A stretch of 64,000 bases of DNA from the NCBI GenBank assembly GCA_030523425.1, contig JAUNIP010000002.1, positions 33,602-97,601 of the forward strand, written 5' to 3'. The notes under the pieces were generated by a model, which saw nothing but the letters and a program-made list of their open reading frames with translations, did no database searches and was not told the DNA's origin. The DNA is from Coriobacteriia bacterium (GTDB lineage Bacteria; Actinomycetota; Coriobacteriia; Coriobacteriales; Eggerthellaceae). The translations under genes were made by a program, and so were the position numbers. Below are positions 50,820 through 59,135 of the stretch, piece by piece (position 1 is the first letter of the stretch; each line of letters starts with the position of its first letter).

Positions 50820-52177
50820 TGGCAACCTACACTGTTGACTACCTGATTATTGGCAATTCCGCCGCAGGCGTGAACGCCGCGCAGCACATCCGTAAGGTTG
50901 ACGCGCAGGGCAGCGTGTTGATGCTGAGCAAAGAGCCTTACCCTGCTTACGGCACGCCGCTTATTTCCTATATGATCGAAGGCAAGACCACCGAAGACAA
51001 GGTGTGGTTCAAAGACCCCGAATTCTACACGCGCAACAACCTGCAAACGCTGTTCGGCCCTGAATACGAAGCGGTGAAGCTGCGTTCGGCCGACCACGAA
51101 GTCGACCTGAAGAATGGCGAAACCGTGGCATATGGCAAGGTGCTGTTGGCCTGCGGCAGCGTTCCGTTCACCCCGCCGTTCAAGGGCTACAACGCCCAGG
51201 AAAACACCCACAACTTCATGACGCTCGACGACGCCAAGGAAGCGTGGGCCGATGTTGAAGCTGCCACGGCGGCTGCGCATGCACAAGGTCGCGAAAGCCA
51301 CGTGGTGGTCATAGGCGGCGGCCTGATTGGCCTGAAGGCGGCTGAAGCGCTGTCGCATCATGCCGATCACATTGACGTGTATGAATTGGCGCCGCGCATT
51401 CTGCCCGCCGTGTTGGACGCCCAAGGCGCCAGCGTGCTGCAGAAGATGCTGGAAGCGCATGGCGTCATGTGCCATCCCGGACTTTCGGCAGACGAATTCT
51501 TCAGCGAGGGCAACCGCATTACCAAAGCGCACATCAACGACGGTACCACGGTGGATGTGGATGTGCTGATGCTGTGCGTGGGCGTGCGTCCTAATTCTGC
51601 CTTGGCGGTGGAAGACGGCGCCGAACAGGGCAGGGGCCTAATTGTGGGAACGGACATGCAAACCACCCTGCCAGACGTGTATGCGGCAGGCGACTTGGTG
51701 CAGATAACCGATTCCTTGGACGGCGCCCAGCGCCCGTTGGCCCTGTGGCCCATCGCGTTGGAGCATGGCCAGATTGCGGGCTATAACATGGCGTGTGCGC
51801 CTAATGCCCCGCAGTTCGAAGGCTCTTTCGCCATCAATGCGGTGGATTTCTACGAAGCCAGCTTGCTGACCAGCGGCCTTATAAACCCCGCGGAAGACAG
51901 CGGCTGCGAACAGCAGATATTCTGCGAAGGCAATCAATACGTGAAGATTGTCACGCGCGGCGATTACCTGGTGGGATACATTTTGTTGAACCGCCCCGAA
52001 CAGGCGGGCATCTACTCTTCCATCATCCGCAATCAAGTGCCCTTAAGTTCGTTTCAGGGGGACATTTTCCAGGTGGCTCCCGAAAACATTGCCTTCGACC
52101 AGCAGCGCCGGTGGGAAAGGCTGCATGCGGGATACCCTTCGCAGCTTGACCAGCTGGGCTGGAAGGAGCGTGCCTAA
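50819..52177 (+). CDS. NAD(P)H/FAD-dependent oxidoreductase of the glutamate synthase operon
   Basis: 452 aa with the two-dinucleotide fold of NADH oxidase / nitrite-reductase-like flavoproteins. The FAD motif is LIIGNSAAGVNAAQHI (second Gly is Asn-Ser), the NAD motif VVIGGGLIGLKAAEAL, and DVYAAGDLVQ is the C-terminal FAD motif. It lacks the GltD ferredoxin domain, which is supplied by the separate ferredoxin gene upstream. It would take electrons from NAD(P)H for glutamate synthesis. The role is inferred from the operon. Confidence 0.88.
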   Translation: MATYTVDYLIIGNSAAGVNAAQHIRKVDAQGSVLMLSKEPYPAYGTPLISYMIEGKTTEDKVWFKDPEFYTRNNLQTLFGPEYEAVKLRSADHEVDLKNGETVAYGKVLLACGSVPFTPPFKGYNAQENTHNFMTLDDAKEAWADVEAATAAAHAQGRESHVVVIGGGLIGLKAAEALSHHADHIDVYELAPRILPAVLDAQGASVLQKMLEAHGVMCHPGLSADEFFSEGNRITKAHINDGTTVDVDVLMLCVGVRPNSALAVEDGAEQGRGLIVGTDMQTTLPDVYAAGDLVQITDSLDGAQRPLALWPIALEHGQIAGYNMACAPNAPQFEGSFAINAVDFYEASLLTSGLINPAEDSGCEQQIFCEGNQYVKIVTRGDYLVGYILLNRPEQAGIYSSIIRNQVPLSSFQGDIFQVAPENIAFDQQRRWERLHAGYPSQLDQLGWKERA

Positions 52178-52905
52178 TGTGTGCTAACAAAATAATCATC
52201 GAATTGGGAACGGACCATTTCGCCCCAGCCAACCAGAAAGTCCGCGAAGCCCTGGCTCAGGCCGATGTGATTGAGCTGAACAATGTGTTGGCTCAGCGCT
52301 ATCTGGGCAGCGCCATGCCCGCCGGCAAGCGCTTGGAAATCCATGGCGTGCCTGGCAACGACATGGCCTGTTATATGGATGGCGGCGAAATAGAAGTGTA
52401 TGGCAACGCCCAAGACCAAATTGGCAACACCATGAACGACGGCCACATTGTCATCCATGGCCGTTGTGGGGACGCAACGGGTTATGGCATGCGCGGCGGC
52501 AAGATTTTCGTGCGCGACGGTTGCGGCTGGCGTGTGGGCATCCACATGAAGCAGTACCAGGATAAATGCCCCACCATTGTCATCGGCGGCGACGCGGGCT
52601 CCTTCTTGGGCGAATACATGGCTGGCGGCATCATAGTGTTAATGGGCACGTCGGGTGAATACTTGGCCACCGGCATGCACGGCGGTGTCATCTATCTGAA
52701 GAACGCCCTGGCTGAAGAAGACGTGCCTGCCGGCATGCAATACGGGCCTGTCGAAGGCGAAGACTTAGAAACGCTGCACGACCTGCTAAAGGAATACAAC
52801 CAGCACTTCGCCGAAGAGTTGCCTGCCCCCGTAGACGAATCCGGCAAAGGCTACTACTGCCTGCGCCCGGAGTCCAGCAGACCGTACGCATCCATGTACG
52901 CCTAA
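52177..52905 (+). CDS. Glutamate synthase GXGXG-domain protein (split GltB3)
   Basis: 242 aa beta-helix. Repeated glycine pairs are clear: CYMDGGEIEVYGNAQDQIG, GDATGYGMRGGKIFV, GEYMAGGIIVLMG and GMHGGVIYLK. This is the structural C-terminal domain of the glutamate synthase large chain as a separate protein. The start ATG overlaps the previous stop. The stop TAA lies inside the base of a long hairpin (see repeat at 52903). Confidence 0.93.
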   Translation: MCANKIIIELGTDHFAPANQKVREALAQADVIELNNVLAQRYLGSAMPAGKRLEIHGVPGNDMACYMDGGEIEVYGNAQDQIGNTMNDGHIVIHGRCGDATGYGMRGGKIFVRDGCGWRVGIHMKQYQDKCPTIVIGGDAGSFLGEYMAGGIIVLMGTSGEYLATGMHGGVIYLKNALAEEDVPAGMQYGPVEGEDLETLHDLLKEYNQHFAEELPAPVDESGKGYYCLRPESSRPYASMYA

Positions 52906-53044
52906 ACCGACGGGAATGCCCCATCTTGCCCCTTCCTTGAGGGCTTACGTAGCGTTAGTACGCTACGCCCGACGGGCGGGGCAACCTGGGGCATTCTCGT
53001 CGGTTTAGGTTCCCTAGTTCGTTGCGGCGTTCTGCCGAACGCCG
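52903..53044. repeat. Intergenic mosaic hairpin element, copy D, at the end of the glutamate synthase operon
   Basis: A 105-nt hairpin (52903-53007) starts with the gltB3 stop codon: TAAACCGACG pairs with CGTCGGTTTA, then GAATGCCCCA with TGGGGCATTC, then TTGCCCC with GGGGCAA. The top is CGTAGCG/CGCTACG. A short hairpin follows at 53025-53044 (CGGCGTTC/GAACGCCG, loop TGCC). Apart from TTGCCCC and the top, the arms differ from copy A yet pair fully. It could terminate the operon, although no T-run follows. Confidence 0.88.
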
Positions 53045-53089
53045 GAACTGCTCGACGCTGCGCGGGGCGCGAATGCGAAAGGAAGCGGA

Positions 53090-53455
53090 ATGTCGTTTTT
53101 CTTGAGATGGCTGGTCACGGCTGTGGCGGTGGCGGCGGCCATATATCTGATACCAGGCATTGTCATGGTGGGCTCCGACCAGTTGGTGGCGCTGGCCTTA
53201 GGTTCGCTGTGCGTGGCCTTCGTCAACGCCATCATCCGCCCTATCACCCGCGCGCTTTCTTTGCCCCTTACCATTCTTACGCTGGGCATCTTCTACATTA
53301 TTCTGAACGGACTGATGCTGGAGCTGGCCAGCTGGCTGAGCCTGAACGTGTTCGGTACGGGCATTCAGGTCAACGGCCTGGGCAGCGCCATCTTGGGCAG
53401 CATCGTCATCAGCATAGTCACCTGCATCATGGACGCCCTGGTAGACAAAAAGTAG
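53090..53455 (+). CDS. Phage holin family (superfamily IV) membrane protein
   Basis: 121 aa with four hydrophobic segments (FLRWLVTAVAVAAAIYLIPG; ALALGSLCVAFVNAII; LPLTILTLGIFYIILNGLML; AILGSIVISIVTCIMDAL). The pattern FVNAIIRPITRALSLPLTILTLG matches the four-helix family named for mycobacterial phage holins, which is common in bacterial chromosomes and not evidence of a prophage. The real role is unknown. AAAGGAAG stands before the ATG. Confidence 0.88.
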   Translation: MSFFLRWLVTAVAVAAAIYLIPGIVMVGSDQLVALALGSLCVAFVNAIIRPITRALSLPLTILTLGIFYIILNGLMLELASWLSLNVFGTGIQVNGLGSAILGSIVISIVTCIMDALVDKK

Positions 53456-53651
53456 GGCGCTCCCTTCTGCGCTTCCGGAATAATCCCCATGGCAGCGCAG
53501 GCATCTAGCACGATCATTGCGTTACCTGCCCGCCGCTTAGCCCTAGTGCGCCGTCAAGCTGCTGGTCGCGTTCGCTGCGCGCTTCGTGCAGCAGGGTTAC
53601 CGGGTCAGGCAAGTTCACCGTAGAAGTGTCGTCTGCCACCATGCGCACCAT
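53455..53651 (-). pseudogene. Remnant of a toxin-antitoxin operon (antitoxin plus truncated PIN toxin)
   Basis: From ATG 53651 on the minus strand a short frame encodes VRMVADDTSTVNLPDPVTLLHEARSE and ends at 53514. Its TGA overlaps an ATG (53517) as ATGA, and the next frame begins MIVLDACAAMGIIPEA, the usual first strand of VapC-like PIN toxins. That frame has no credible continuation and runs into the neighbouring membrane-protein gene, so the toxin is cut off after about 20 codons. No ribosome site is evident for the antitoxin part. Confidence 0.5.
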
Positions 53652-53673
53652 CACGCTGGCTTTTCTGCTCAAG

Positions 53674-53722
53674 TATGCAAAAAATTTGAAATAATTACCT
53701 TGAAATTGCAAAATTTTCGCAT
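53674..53722. promoter_or_regulatory. Candidate ArgR boxes upstream of argC
   Basis: TATGCAAAAAATTTGAAATA (53674-53693) and ATTGCAAAATTTTCGCAT (53705-53722) are AT-rich imperfect palindromes of ArgR-box type. They resemble TATACAAAAATTTGCATATA upstream of argR at 58589. A TACAAT box at 53772-53777 may be the -10 element, but its -35 is unclear. The region stands out from the GC-rich surroundings. Confidence 0.7.
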
Positions 53723-53841
53723 TTCTTGGCTAATTTTATAACTTTTTGATGCAAAAGCGGGCGCGGTTGACTACAATGGTCAGACGCACTCCCGCAAGGG
53801 GGTGGTTCTTTATACGCTTTTTCAGGGGATGGAGGAATACT

Positions 53842-54909
53842 ATGACCATTAAAGCAGGCGTTGTGGGCGCTGCGGGTTTTGCAGGCATCGAAGTGGTGCG
53901 TCTGCTGCTGAACCATCCTGACTTCGAACTGGTGGCCGCCACGTCCGACGCACAGGCGGGCGTGCCGCTGGCCAGCATGTATCCCGCCTTCGCGGGTGCT
54001 ACACACCTGGCTTTCACCGCCAACGCTGAAGCCAATCTGCAGGACTGCCAGGTGGTGTTCACTGCCGTGCCGCACACGGCTGCCATCGCCGTGGCCCCGG
54101 GGCTTATCAAGCAGGGCGTCACCGTCATAGACCTGTCTGCTGACTTCCGCTTTGACGACCCCGCCGTCTACGAAAAATGGTACAAGGTGGAACACACCGA
54201 AAAGGACCTGCTGTCCCAGCGCTCCTTCGGCCAGCCGGAACTGTTCCGCGAAGGTCTGCAGGCAGCGGCTGCGCGCTATGCGGCAGGCGAAGCGGTGCTG
54301 GTGGGCTGCGCGGGTTGCTACGTAACCGCCACGTCGCTGGCGGCCGCCCCGGCCATACGCGGGGGCTTTGCCAATCCGGAAGGCGTGGTGGTGGCCGATG
54401 CCATCAGCGGCGTCACGGGCGCGGGCAAGAAGTGCACAGAAACCACGCACTTCTGCTTCGCCAACGAAAGCTTGAAGGCCTACGGCGTGGCAAGCCACCG
54501 GCATTCCCCGGAAATCGGTCAGATTCTGGGCCTAGACGAAGCGCACTTGGTGTTCACCCCGCACTTGGCGCCGCTGAACCGCGGGCTGCTGTCTACGGTG
54601 AACATCCCGCTAGACCCTGCCAAGCCCACGCCCACGCAGCTTGAAATCACGCAGGCCTACGCCAGTTTCTACGCCAACGACCCCTGCGTTACCGTGCTGC
54701 CCACCACGCAGGCGAACACCGCTTCCGTGGCCGGCACCAACCAAGCGCATGTGAGCGCGGTGGTTCACACTGCGGCGAACATGGTTATTGCCACTTGCGC
54801 CATTGACAACCTGGGCAAGGGCGCGGCCGGCCAAGCCGTGCAGTGCGCCAACATTGTGTGCGGACTGGAAGAAACCGCAGGTCTGGGGCTTATTTCCCCA
54901 GCCGTGTAA
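53842..54909 (+). CDS. argC: N-acetyl-gamma-glutamyl-phosphate reductase
   Basis: 355 aa. Third step of arginine synthesis: reduces N-acetylglutamyl phosphate with NADPH. GAAGFAGIEVVRLLLNHP is the dinucleotide site, and the catalytic Cys is C159 in VGCAGCYVTA. HRHSPEIGQ contributes a conserved His. The ATG at 53842 follows TGGAGGAAT. First gene of the arginine cluster, with ArgR boxes upstream. Confidence 0.95.
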   Translation: MTIKAGVVGAAGFAGIEVVRLLLNHPDFELVAATSDAQAGVPLASMYPAFAGATHLAFTANAEANLQDCQVVFTAVPHTAAIAVAPGLIKQGVTVIDLSADFRFDDPAVYEKWYKVEHTEKDLLSQRSFGQPELFREGLQAAAARYAAGEAVLVGCAGCYVTATSLAAAPAIRGGFANPEGVVVADAISGVTGAGKKCTETTHFCFANESLKAYGVASHRHSPEIGQILGLDEAHLVFTPHLAPLNRGLLSTVNIPLDPAKPTPTQLEITQAYASFYANDPCVTVLPTTQANTASVAGTNQAHVSAVVHTAANMVIATCAIDNLGKGAAGQAVQCANIVCGLEETAGLGLISPAV

Positions 54910-54949
54910 TACGTGCGCCCGTCAAGGGCGCCCACAAGAAGGACCTTTC

Positions 54950-56263
54950 ATGCAAGAAGAACAAACCATCCAACCGCTGCGGGACCCCGCAAACGTGGGC
55001 CAGCCGCTGCCTGAGGGCATCACGCCCGTTGCTGGAGGCGTCACGGCGGCTGCCGGCTTCAAGGCCGCAGGCGTGCACGCGGGTTTTAGGCCCCAGCCTG
55101 AACGGCTGGACTTCGCCTTGGTGGTGGCCGACCAGCCCTGCTCGGCGGCAGCAACGTTCACGCAAAACGTGTTTTGCGCCGCGCCGGTCACGGTGTCCCG
55201 CGAACACTTAGACGGCGTGTCGTACGGCACGGCCCGCGCGGTCATCATCAATTCCGGCAACGCCAACGCCGCCACGGGCGCGGTGGGCCTGCAAGCTGCC
55301 GAACAATCCGCGCGCATGGCCGCCGAAGCCGTGGGGTGCACCGCCAACGAAGTGCTGGTTGCCTCTACCGGCGTTATAGGCCAGCACCTGCCGCTGGAAC
55401 CCTTCGGCCCCGGCCTGCAGCTTGCCACAGCCGCCGCGGCAGCCACCCCCGAAGCGGGCCACAGCGCCGCGCGTGCCATCATGACCACCGACACGGTGCC
55501 CAAAGAATGCGCCGTCACCTTTGAAGGCGAAAGCGTGGGCCTGCCCGGCTGCACGTTCACGGTGGGCGGCATGGCGAAGGGTTCGGGCATGATCATGCCC
55601 AACATGGCCACCATGATCAGCGTCATCACCACCGACGCCCCGGTGGGCGCCTACGCGCTGCACGAAGCCCTGATAAGCGCCGTGCAGGCCAGCTTCAACA
55701 AAATAACCGTGGATTCGGACACGTCCACCAACGACACGTGCTTCGCCTTGGCCAGCGGCGCGGCGGCGCCCGGCAACACCGAAGCCTTCGCCCCCGAAAC
55801 CCCCGCCTACCAGCGCTTCTGCGAAGCCCTGCGCTATGTGTGCACCAACCTGGCCCGCCAGCAGGCCCAAGACGGCGAAGGCGCCACGCGTTTGGTTACC
55901 GTGAACCTGTCTGGCGCAGCCACGCCCGAAGACGCCGACCTGGCAGCCCGCACCGTGGCCAATTCGCCCCTGGTGAAAACCGCCATCTACGGTCACGACT
56001 GCAACTGGGGCCGCATTGCCGGCGCGGTAGGCCGCAGCGGCGCGCGCTTCGAACAGCTGCAGGTGGACATAGACATCATGGGCCTGCCCGTTTGCCGCGG
56101 CGGCCTGACGGTGCCCTTCAGCGAAGAAGAAGCCCTGCGCCGCTTCGAAGACCCAGAAATTGTCATCGACATCAACCTGGGCGCGGGGGACGCCGCCACC
56201 ACCGTGTGGACCTGCGATTTCTCACATGACTACGTAACCATCAACGGCGACTATCGCACCTAG
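54950..56263 (+). CDS. argJ: Ornithine acetyltransferase / N-acetylglutamate synthase
   Basis: 437 aa. Transfers acetyl from N-acetylornithine to glutamate, so acetyl groups are recycled. The self-cleavage site is in KGSGMIMPNMATM, where Thr (about residue 221) becomes the new N-terminal nucleophile. GNANAATG and TDTVPKECAV are conserved. Length is slightly above the usual 390-410 because of a longer N-terminus. Whether it also uses acetyl-CoA cannot be read from sequence; no argA is seen. Confidence 0.95.
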   Translation: MQEEQTIQPLRDPANVGQPLPEGITPVAGGVTAAAGFKAAGVHAGFRPQPERLDFALVVADQPCSAAATFTQNVFCAAPVTVSREHLDGVSYGTARAVIINSGNANAATGAVGLQAAEQSARMAAEAVGCTANEVLVASTGVIGQHLPLEPFGPGLQLATAAAAATPEAGHSAARAIMTTDTVPKECAVTFEGESVGLPGCTFTVGGMAKGSGMIMPNMATMISVITTDAPVGAYALHEALISAVQASFNKITVDSDTSTNDTCFALASGAAAPGNTEAFAPETPAYQRFCEALRYVCTNLARQQAQDGEGATRLVTVNLSGAATPEDADLAARTVANSPLVKTAIYGHDCNWGRIAGAVGRSGARFEQLQVDIDIMGLPVCRGGLTVPFSEEEALRRFEDPEIVIDINLGAGDAATTVWTCDFSHDYVTINGDYRT

Positions 56264-56300
56264 CGCAGACGCCCGACCCACCCAAAAGAAGAGCAAGACT

Positions 56301-57263
56301 ATGGAGAACAACGTGAAGTATGCAACAGAAACAAGACCTGAAGGCGTGTCCAGCCTGACTGCCGACGTGCTGGTGGAAGCCATGCCGTGGATCAAGAACG
56401 TGACCGGCAAGACTATTGTCATCAAATACGGCGGTGCGGCCATGGTAGACGCGCAGCTGCGTGCCGACGTGATGGCTGACATCGTGCTGCTGAAGATCAT
56501 CGGCGTGAAGCCGGTCATCGTGCACGGCGGTGGCAAGGCCATCAACGCCGCCATGCAGGCCGCCCAGCTGCCGGTGGAATTCGTGGACGGCCAGCGCGTG
56601 ACCACGCCCGAAGCTATGGAAATAGTGCGCACGGTGCTGACGGGCAAGGTGAACCAGGAACTGGTGGAAGCCATGAACGAACACGGCAACATGGCCGTGG
56701 GTCTTTCGGGTGCCGACGCAGGCACCTTGGTGGCCACGCAGATGGACCCGCGCTGGGGCCGGGTAGGCACGGTGACCAGCGTGAACACCCAGTTGATAGA
56801 GAACTTGGTAGACGCCGACTTCATTCCCATAGTGGCGTCCATTGCCATGGGCGAAGACGGCGGCTGCTACAACGTGAACGCCGACATTGCCGCTGGCAGC
56901 GTGGCTGCGGCCATAGGCGCCCACAAGGTGGTGTTCCTAAGCGATGTTGACGGCCTGTACGAAGACTTTCAGGACAAGGGGACGCTTATTTCCCGCATGA
57001 CCATAGAAGATGCCAGTGCCATGGTGAAAGACGAACGCATTTCCACCGGCATGATCCCGAAGCTGAATTCCTGCATTCACGCGCTGAAAAGCGGGGTAGG
57101 CCGTGCGCACATGATCAACGGCACCACACCTCACGCGCTGTTGCTGGAACTGCTGACCGACAAAGGCATAGGCACCATGGTCACCGGCTACGACGACTTA
57201 GCAGACGCCACTGCCCAGCCGCTGGGCAACTTCGCCGCCAAGTTGGTGGACCGCACGAACTAA
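56301..57263 (+). CDS. argB: Acetylglutamate kinase
   Basis: 320 aa. Phosphorylates N-acetylglutamate. TIVIKYGGAAM is the phosphate-binding start, HGGGKAIN the substrate loop, and NVNADIAAGSVAAAIGAHK the ATP region. ISTGMIPKLNSC is the usual arginine-feedback-type C-terminal segment. The sequence matches hexameric, arginine-sensitive enzymes in having an N-terminal helix before the core; feedback inhibition is likely but not proven. Confidence 0.95.
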   Translation: MENNVKYATETRPEGVSSLTADVLVEAMPWIKNVTGKTIVIKYGGAAMVDAQLRADVMADIVLLKIIGVKPVIVHGGGKAINAAMQAAQLPVEFVDGQRVTTPEAMEIVRTVLTGKVNQELVEAMNEHGNMAVGLSGADAGTLVATQMDPRWGRVGTVTSVNTQLIENLVDADFIPIVASIAMGEDGGCYNVNADIAAGSVAAAIGAHKVVFLSDVDGLYEDFQDKGTLISRMTIEDASAMVKDERISTGMIPKLNSCIHALKSGVGRAHMINGTTPHALLLELLTDKGIGTMVTGYDDLADATAQPLGNFAAKLVDRTN

Positions 57264-57305
57264 CACGAAACCGCGGGCGCGCCCGCATGAAGGAAGGACC
57301 AACAC

Positions 57306-58550
57306 ATGAGCCTAGAACAACAGCAGCAGCTTGAAGAAACTTACGTGATTCACAACTATGCCCGCAAGCCCTTAGACCTGACCAGCGGCAAAGGCATGGT
57401 TGCCTACGACGACAAAGGCGCCGAATACCTGGATTTCATCGGCGGCATCGGTGCGTGCAGCTTGGGCCACTGCCACCCTGCGGTGGTAGACGCCATCAAG
57501 CAGCAGGCCGAAACGCTTATCCACGTGAGCAACTACTACTACATTGAAGGCCGGGGTCAGGCGGCGCAGAAGGTTTCGGACTTGCTGAACACCTGCGTGC
57601 CGGAAGATCAGCGCACGCCGTGGCAGTCCTTCTTTGCGAATTCCGGCGCCGAAGCCAACGAATGCGCCATAAAGCTGGCGCGCCTGTATGCGCGGCGCAA
57701 ACATGTTGCCGCAGGTGGCAGCCCTGAAACGGCGCCGCGCACCGTGGTGGTGCTGAACAAGAGCTTCCACGGCCGCACCTTGGCCACGTTAGCCGCCACG
57801 GCCCAGAAAGTGAAGCAGGAGCTGTTCCAGCCCCTGCCCGACGGCTTCGTGCACACGGAAATCAACGACGTGGAGGCCCTGCAGGCGCTGTTTGACCAGC
57901 AGGGGAAGAACATCTGCGCCGTGATGCTGGAAGTGGTGCAGGGCGAAAGCGGCGTGCACCCCTGCAGCCAGGAATTCCTGCAAGCGGTGCGCAGCCTAAC
58001 GCAGGAATACGGTGCCACCATGATCTGCGACGAAGTGCAGTGCGGCATCTACCGTTGCGGCACCTATCCCTTCGCGTTCCAGCATTTCGGCGTTACGCCG
58101 GACATCGTTTCCATTGCCAAGGGCATTGCTTCGGGCTTCCCCTGCGGCATGTGCGCGGCGCGCGCGGAAGTGGCAGCGGCCTTCGAGCCGGGCGATCACG
58201 GTTCCACTTTCGGTGGCAGCAATTTGGCCATTGCAGCCATCAACGCCACGTTAGACACGCTGCAGGCCGAAGGCATTCCGCAGAACGTGACCGAAGTGGG
58301 TGCCTACCTGCGCGAACAGTTGGCAACCCTGCCGCAGTTCACCAACGTGCGCGGCCTGGGGCTTATGGTGGCCGTTGACCTGGCGGAAGGCGTGGAAATG
58401 AGCGCGCCGGACATTGTGGCGGAAGGCCTGAACCAAGGCCTGGTGCTGAACTACACCGGCCCTGCCACGCTGCGCTTCCTGCCGCCGCTGGTGTGCACCA
58501 CCGCCCATGTGGACGCGCTGGTTGAAAAGTTTGCAAACTTTGTAAAATAA
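57306..58550 (+). CDS. argD: Acetylornithine aminotransferase
   Basis: 414 aa class III PLP aminotransferase. The PLP lysine is in VSIAKGIASGFPCG, with ICDEVQCGIYRCG carrying the Asp that binds the pyridine nitrogen, and NSGAEANECAIKLAR the phosphate region. It converts N-acetylglutamate semialdehyde to N-acetylornithine. A ribosome site GGAAGGA precedes the ATG. No argF follows; argR comes next instead. Confidence 0.95.
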   Translation: MSLEQQQQLEETYVIHNYARKPLDLTSGKGMVAYDDKGAEYLDFIGGIGACSLGHCHPAVVDAIKQQAETLIHVSNYYYIEGRGQAAQKVSDLLNTCVPEDQRTPWQSFFANSGAEANECAIKLARLYARRKHVAAGGSPETAPRTVVVLNKSFHGRTLATLAATAQKVKQELFQPLPDGFVHTEINDVEALQALFDQQGKNICAVMLEVVQGESGVHPCSQEFLQAVRSLTQEYGATMICDEVQCGIYRCGTYPFAFQHFGVTPDIVSIAKGIASGFPCGMCAARAEVAAAFEPGDHGSTFGGSNLAIAAINATLDTLQAEGIPQNVTEVGAYLREQLATLPQFTNVRGLGLMVAVDLAEGVEMSAPDIVAEGLNQGLVLNYTGPATLRFLPPLVCTTAHVDALVEKFANFVK

Positions 58551-58586
58551 TCAAAACTTTCAAAAATATTGTATAAAAACCCTTTA

Positions 58587-58610
58587 TATATACAAAAATT
58601 TGCATATAAT
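58587..58610 (+). promoter_or_regulatory. ArgR box overlapping the argR -10 element
   Basis: TATATACAAAAATTTGCATA (58587-58606) is an imperfect palindrome of the type before argC. TATAAT (58605-58610) overlaps its right edge and lies 28 bases before the argR start. Further AT-rich half-sites reach back to about 58548. This suggests ArgR represses its own gene and argGH. Confidence 0.72.
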
Positions 58611-58638
58611 AGGATTTCCCGAAAGCGGAAGGAAACCC

Positions 58639-59067
58639 ATGGGAAAACGGCAGAAAAGGCATGACGCCATTCGCAAGGTCATCTGCGAAAACACGGTGCG
58701 CACGCAACGTGAGCTGGCCGATCTTCTGAAGGCCGAAGGCTTCGACTGCACTCAGGCAACCATTTCGCGCGACGTTGACGACCTGGGCCTGGTGAAGTCG
58801 CAAGAAGGCTTCTACACCCCGCCCGAAGAACTGCGCTTGGCCCGTCTGATTGCCGAAATGGTGCTAAGTGTGCAGGCCGCGTGCAACCTGGTGGTGGTGA
58901 AGACCATGCCTGGGGCCGCGCAAAGCGTGTCCGCCGCGCTTGACGACGTGCATTTGGCGGGTGCCTTGGGCACCGTGGCAGGTGACGACACCATCATGAT
59001 TGCGGCGGAATCCTTCGAAGCTGCCGACCGCGTGGCCGCCCAGGTCAACCGTCTGCGACAGGACTAA
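58639..59067 (+). CDS. argR: Arginine repressor
   Basis: 142 aa. The N-terminal winged helix (RTQRELADLLKAEGFDCTQATISRD) binds DNA, and the C-terminal domain has MPGAAQSVSAALDD and GTVAGDDTIMI, the arginine-binding and hexamer region with GTxAGDDTI. It represses arginine genes when arginine is abundant. ATG 58639 follows GGAAGGAAA; an upstream in-frame ATG at 58600 overlaps the promoter. It sits between argD and argG. Confidence 0.95.
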   Translation: MGKRQKRHDAIRKVICENTVRTQRELADLLKAEGFDCTQATISRDVDDLGLVKSQEGFYTPPEELRLARLIAEMVLSVQAACNLVVVKTMPGAAQSVSAALDDVHLAGALGTVAGDDTIMIAAESFEAADRVAAQVNRLRQD

Positions 59068-59135
59068 GCGGAAAGACCGTCCTTCAGTTTTGCAAATCAA
59101 GCCCGCAGGGCTTCTAAGGTGAAAGGTTTTACATC

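Noticed and set aside
53090..53455. Prophage holin
   Set aside because: The family name is historical; no other phage gene is nearby and homologues are ordinary chromosomal genes.
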